64,000 bases of DNA from Citrobacter youngae (GTDB lineage Bacteria > Pseudomonadota > Gammaproteobacteria > Enterobacterales > Enterobacteriaceae). The stretch spans positions 310,001 through 374,000 of the forward strand of contig NZ_RPOI01000016.1 of NCBI RefSeq assembly GCF_003818115.1. The letters are read 5' to 3'. The notes below the pieces were generated by a model that was given only the letters and a program-made list of their open reading frames with translations, was not told the origin of the DNA and searched no databases. The position numbers and the translations under genes are program-made. Every line of letters begins with the position of its first letter. The stretch's first letter is position 1. This document shows positions 62,258 to 64,000 of this stretch, one piece after another.

Positions 62258-63481
62258 ATGGATAAACTACTTGAGCGTTTTTTACACTACGTGTCGCTGG
62301 ACACCCAATCAAAATCGGGCGTGCGGCAGGTACCCAGCACTGAAGGACAGTGGAAGTTATTGCAGTTGCTTAAGCAGCAACTCGAAGAGATGGGACTGGT
62401 CAATATTACCTTGAGCGACAAGGGGACGTTGATGGCAACGTTGCCCGCTAACGTTGCAGGTAATATTCCCGCGATCGGTTTTATTTCCCATGTGGATACC
62501 TCACCGGATTTCAGCGGTAAAAACGTTAATCCGCAAATTGTCGAAAACTATCGCGGCGGCGATATTGCGCTCGGTATTGGCGATGAGGTTTTGTCGCCGG
62601 TGATGTTCCCGGTGCTGCATCAACTTCTGGGTCAGACGTTGATCACCACAGATGGCAAAACGCTGCTGGGTGCGGATGATAAAGCCGGTATCGCCGAAAT
62701 CATGACCGCACTGGCTGTGTTGATACAAAAAGATATTCCGCATGGCGATATCCGCGTGGCCTTTACGCCAGATGAAGAGGTCGGTAAAGGCGCGAAGCAT
62801 TTCGACGTTGCAGCATTTGATGCGCAGTGAGCCTATACCGTCGACGGTGGCGGCGTGGGCGAACTGGAGTTTGAAAACTTCAACGCCGCGTCGGTCAATA
62901 TCAAGATCGTCGGTAACAATGTGCATCCGGGTACGGCAAAAGGGGTGATGGTGAACGCGCTGTCGCTGGCGGCTCGCATCCATGCCGAAGTTCCCGCCGA
63001 TGAAAGCCCGGAAGCGACGGAAGGCTATGAAGGTTTTTACCATCTGGCAAGCATGAAAGGGACGGTTGATCGGGCTGATATGCACTACATTATCCGCGAT
63101 TTTGACCGTAAGCAGTTTGAAGCGCGTAAACGCAAAATCATGGATATTGCCAAAAAGGTCGGTAAAGGGTTACATCCGGACTGCTATATCGAGCTGGTGA
63201 TTGAAGACAGCTACTACAATATGCGTGAAAAAGTGATCGAGCATCCGCATGTGCTGGATATCGCCCAGCAGGCAATGCGCGATTGTGACATTGAGCCGGA
63301 TCTTAAACCCATTCGTGGTGGTACCGACGGCGCGCAACTGTCGTTCATGGGATTACCTTGCCCGAATCTGTTCACCGGTGGCTATAACTACCATGGTAAG
63401 CATGAGTTTGTGACACTGGAAGGCATGGAAAAAGCCGTGCAGGTGATTGTGCGAATTGCGGAATTGACGGCGAAACAGTAG
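62258..63481 (+). pseudogene. pepT: Peptidase T (tripeptidase) with in-frame nonsense codon
   Basis: Zinc aminotripeptidase of the M20 family, 407 codons, near the E. coli length. Codon 191 (62828-62830) is TGA where the conserved sequence has Trp ([10 protein letters not shown]), a one-base TGG to TGA change. The frame continues intact to the normal end ([12 protein letters not shown]). Motifs before the stop: [10 protein letters not shown] with metal His, [26 protein letters not shown]. The dimerization domain and last metal His (NYHGKHEF) lie after it, so the 190-residue product would be inactive. Intact flanks suggest a recent mutation, readthrough or a base-call error. Confidence 0.9.
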
Positions 63482-63498
63482 CCGCTTTTGCCGGTAGA

Positions 63499-63576
63499 TG
63501 CCGGATGGCGCTTCGCTTATCCGGCCTACGGGATACGCTATTTGTAGGCCGGATAAGCGAAGCGCCTTCCGGCGCA
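63499..63576. repeat. REP pair (BIME) between pepT and roxA
   Basis: Two REP units in opposite orientation: TGCCGGATGGCGCTTCGCTT at the left with CCGGCCTAC, then GTAGGCCGGATAAGCGAAGC with CCTTCCGGCGCA. They sit between convergent genes, the usual place. Confidence 0.88.
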
Positions 63577-63587
63577 CTCTCAATAGG

Positions 63588-64000
63588 TTATCCTTCGAAG
63601 AACCAGTATCCGCTATTCACCAGTGCGGCAAGCATGGCGAGGAAAGACGGATCTTCCAGTGCATCCTCAAAGTTTTCCGCTGTCAGAACAATATGGCTGG
63701 CGAGCGCATCCAGCGCCGGACGGTGAGGGGAGTCAATTTTCTCACCATTTACATAAACGTCATCGCCAATGCGCAGTACACGCAATCCACCCAGACGAAC
63801 CAGAACATCGCCTTGCTTCAGGGCATCATAGATTTCGTCAGGCTGATAAGGCGGCTCAGGCGGCGCAACGTCCAGTTCATGACGCGACTGAGAGATAAAC
63901 TCGCCAAACCACTGTTTAAAATGCTCCGGCTGGTTAATGAGCCCCAGCATCATTTCGCGCAGCTTGTCCATTTCCTGTGGCAGCACGTCTGCTGGATGGT
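63588..64000 (-). CDS. roxA: Ribosomal oxygenase RoxA/YcfD (C-terminal part; 5' end outside window)
   Basis: C-terminal 137 residues of the 2-oxoglutarate- and iron-dependent oxygenase that hydroxylates ribosomal protein L16 on an arginine. The frame is open through base 64000 (HPADVLPQEMDKLREMML), so the start lies to the right. The part seen is the C-terminal winged-helix region (ALKQGDVLVRLGGLRVLRIG, ending SGYWFFEG); the JmjC metal site is not in the window. pepT lies convergent to it, as in E. coli. Confidence 0.93.
   Translation of the reverse strand, partial: HPADVLPQEMDKLREMMLGLINQPEHFKQWFGEFISQSRHELDVAPPEPPYQPDEIYDALKQGDVLVRLGGLRVLRIGDDVYVNGEKIDSPHRPALDALASHIVLTAENFEDALEDPSFLAMLAALVNSGYWFFEG

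Noticed and set aside
62855..63481. Separate gene for the second half of pepT
   Set aside because: Same frame as the first half with continuous similarity; no plausible ribosome site; better read as one gene with a nonsense codon.

Overview
This window is a chromosomal stretch of an enteric gammaproteobacterium, most likely Citrobacter. Two blocks known from relatives are joined. One is the propanediol (pdu) and anaerobic cobalamin (cbi/cob) region, as in Salmonella. The other is the fhuE to roxA block found near 25 min in E. coli K-12. Proteins resemble both E. coli and Salmonella versions closely but match neither exactly. The genus call is inference from gene content. No phage, insertion sequence, plasmid gene or CRISPR array was seen.

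Bases 1-8500: the start of the pdu operon (pduA, B, C, D, E, G) runs leftward and leaves the window inside pduG. Divergent from it are pduF (propanediol/glycerol facilitator) and pocR (AraC-type activator of pdu and cbi/cob). A motif beginning TTTGCTAT is repeated in the pdu and cbi control regions and may be a PocR operator.

Bases 8200-25000: a cobalamin riboswitch and a hairpin that encloses the ribosome binding site precede cbiABCDETFGHJKLMNQOPcobUST. These 20 tightly packed genes make the corrin ring without oxygen, import cobalt (cbiMNQO) and assemble the nucleotide loop. The coenzyme B12 made is the cofactor of the diol dehydratase PduCDE, so the two systems form one metabolic unit.

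Bases 25000-34800: erfK (L,D-transpeptidase), a Fur-type ferric iron ABC transporter, then an unassigned cassette (LysR regulator, MFS transporter, small tautomerase, half-size AbrB-like membrane protein). Next come two tRNA-Asn genes in a perfect 123-bp inverted repeat around yeeO. Gene order shifts abruptly after the second tRNA.

Bases 34800-64000: fhuE, hinT, ycfL, lpoB, thiK, nagZ, ycfP, ndh, ycfJ, an inserted aerobactin-receptor-like gene, comR, bhsA, ldtC, mfd, ycfT, lolCDE, nagK, cobB, potDCBA, pepT and the end of roxA. This is E. coli order except for the added receptor and no gene between cobB and potD. pepT carries an in-frame stop codon in place of a conserved tryptophan and is called a pseudogene. 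The clearest oddities are the pepT nonsense codon, the yeeO inverted repeat, the rearrangement junction at tRNA-Asn, the repeated pdu/cbi motif and the unassigned LysR/MFS/tautomerase/AbrB cassette.
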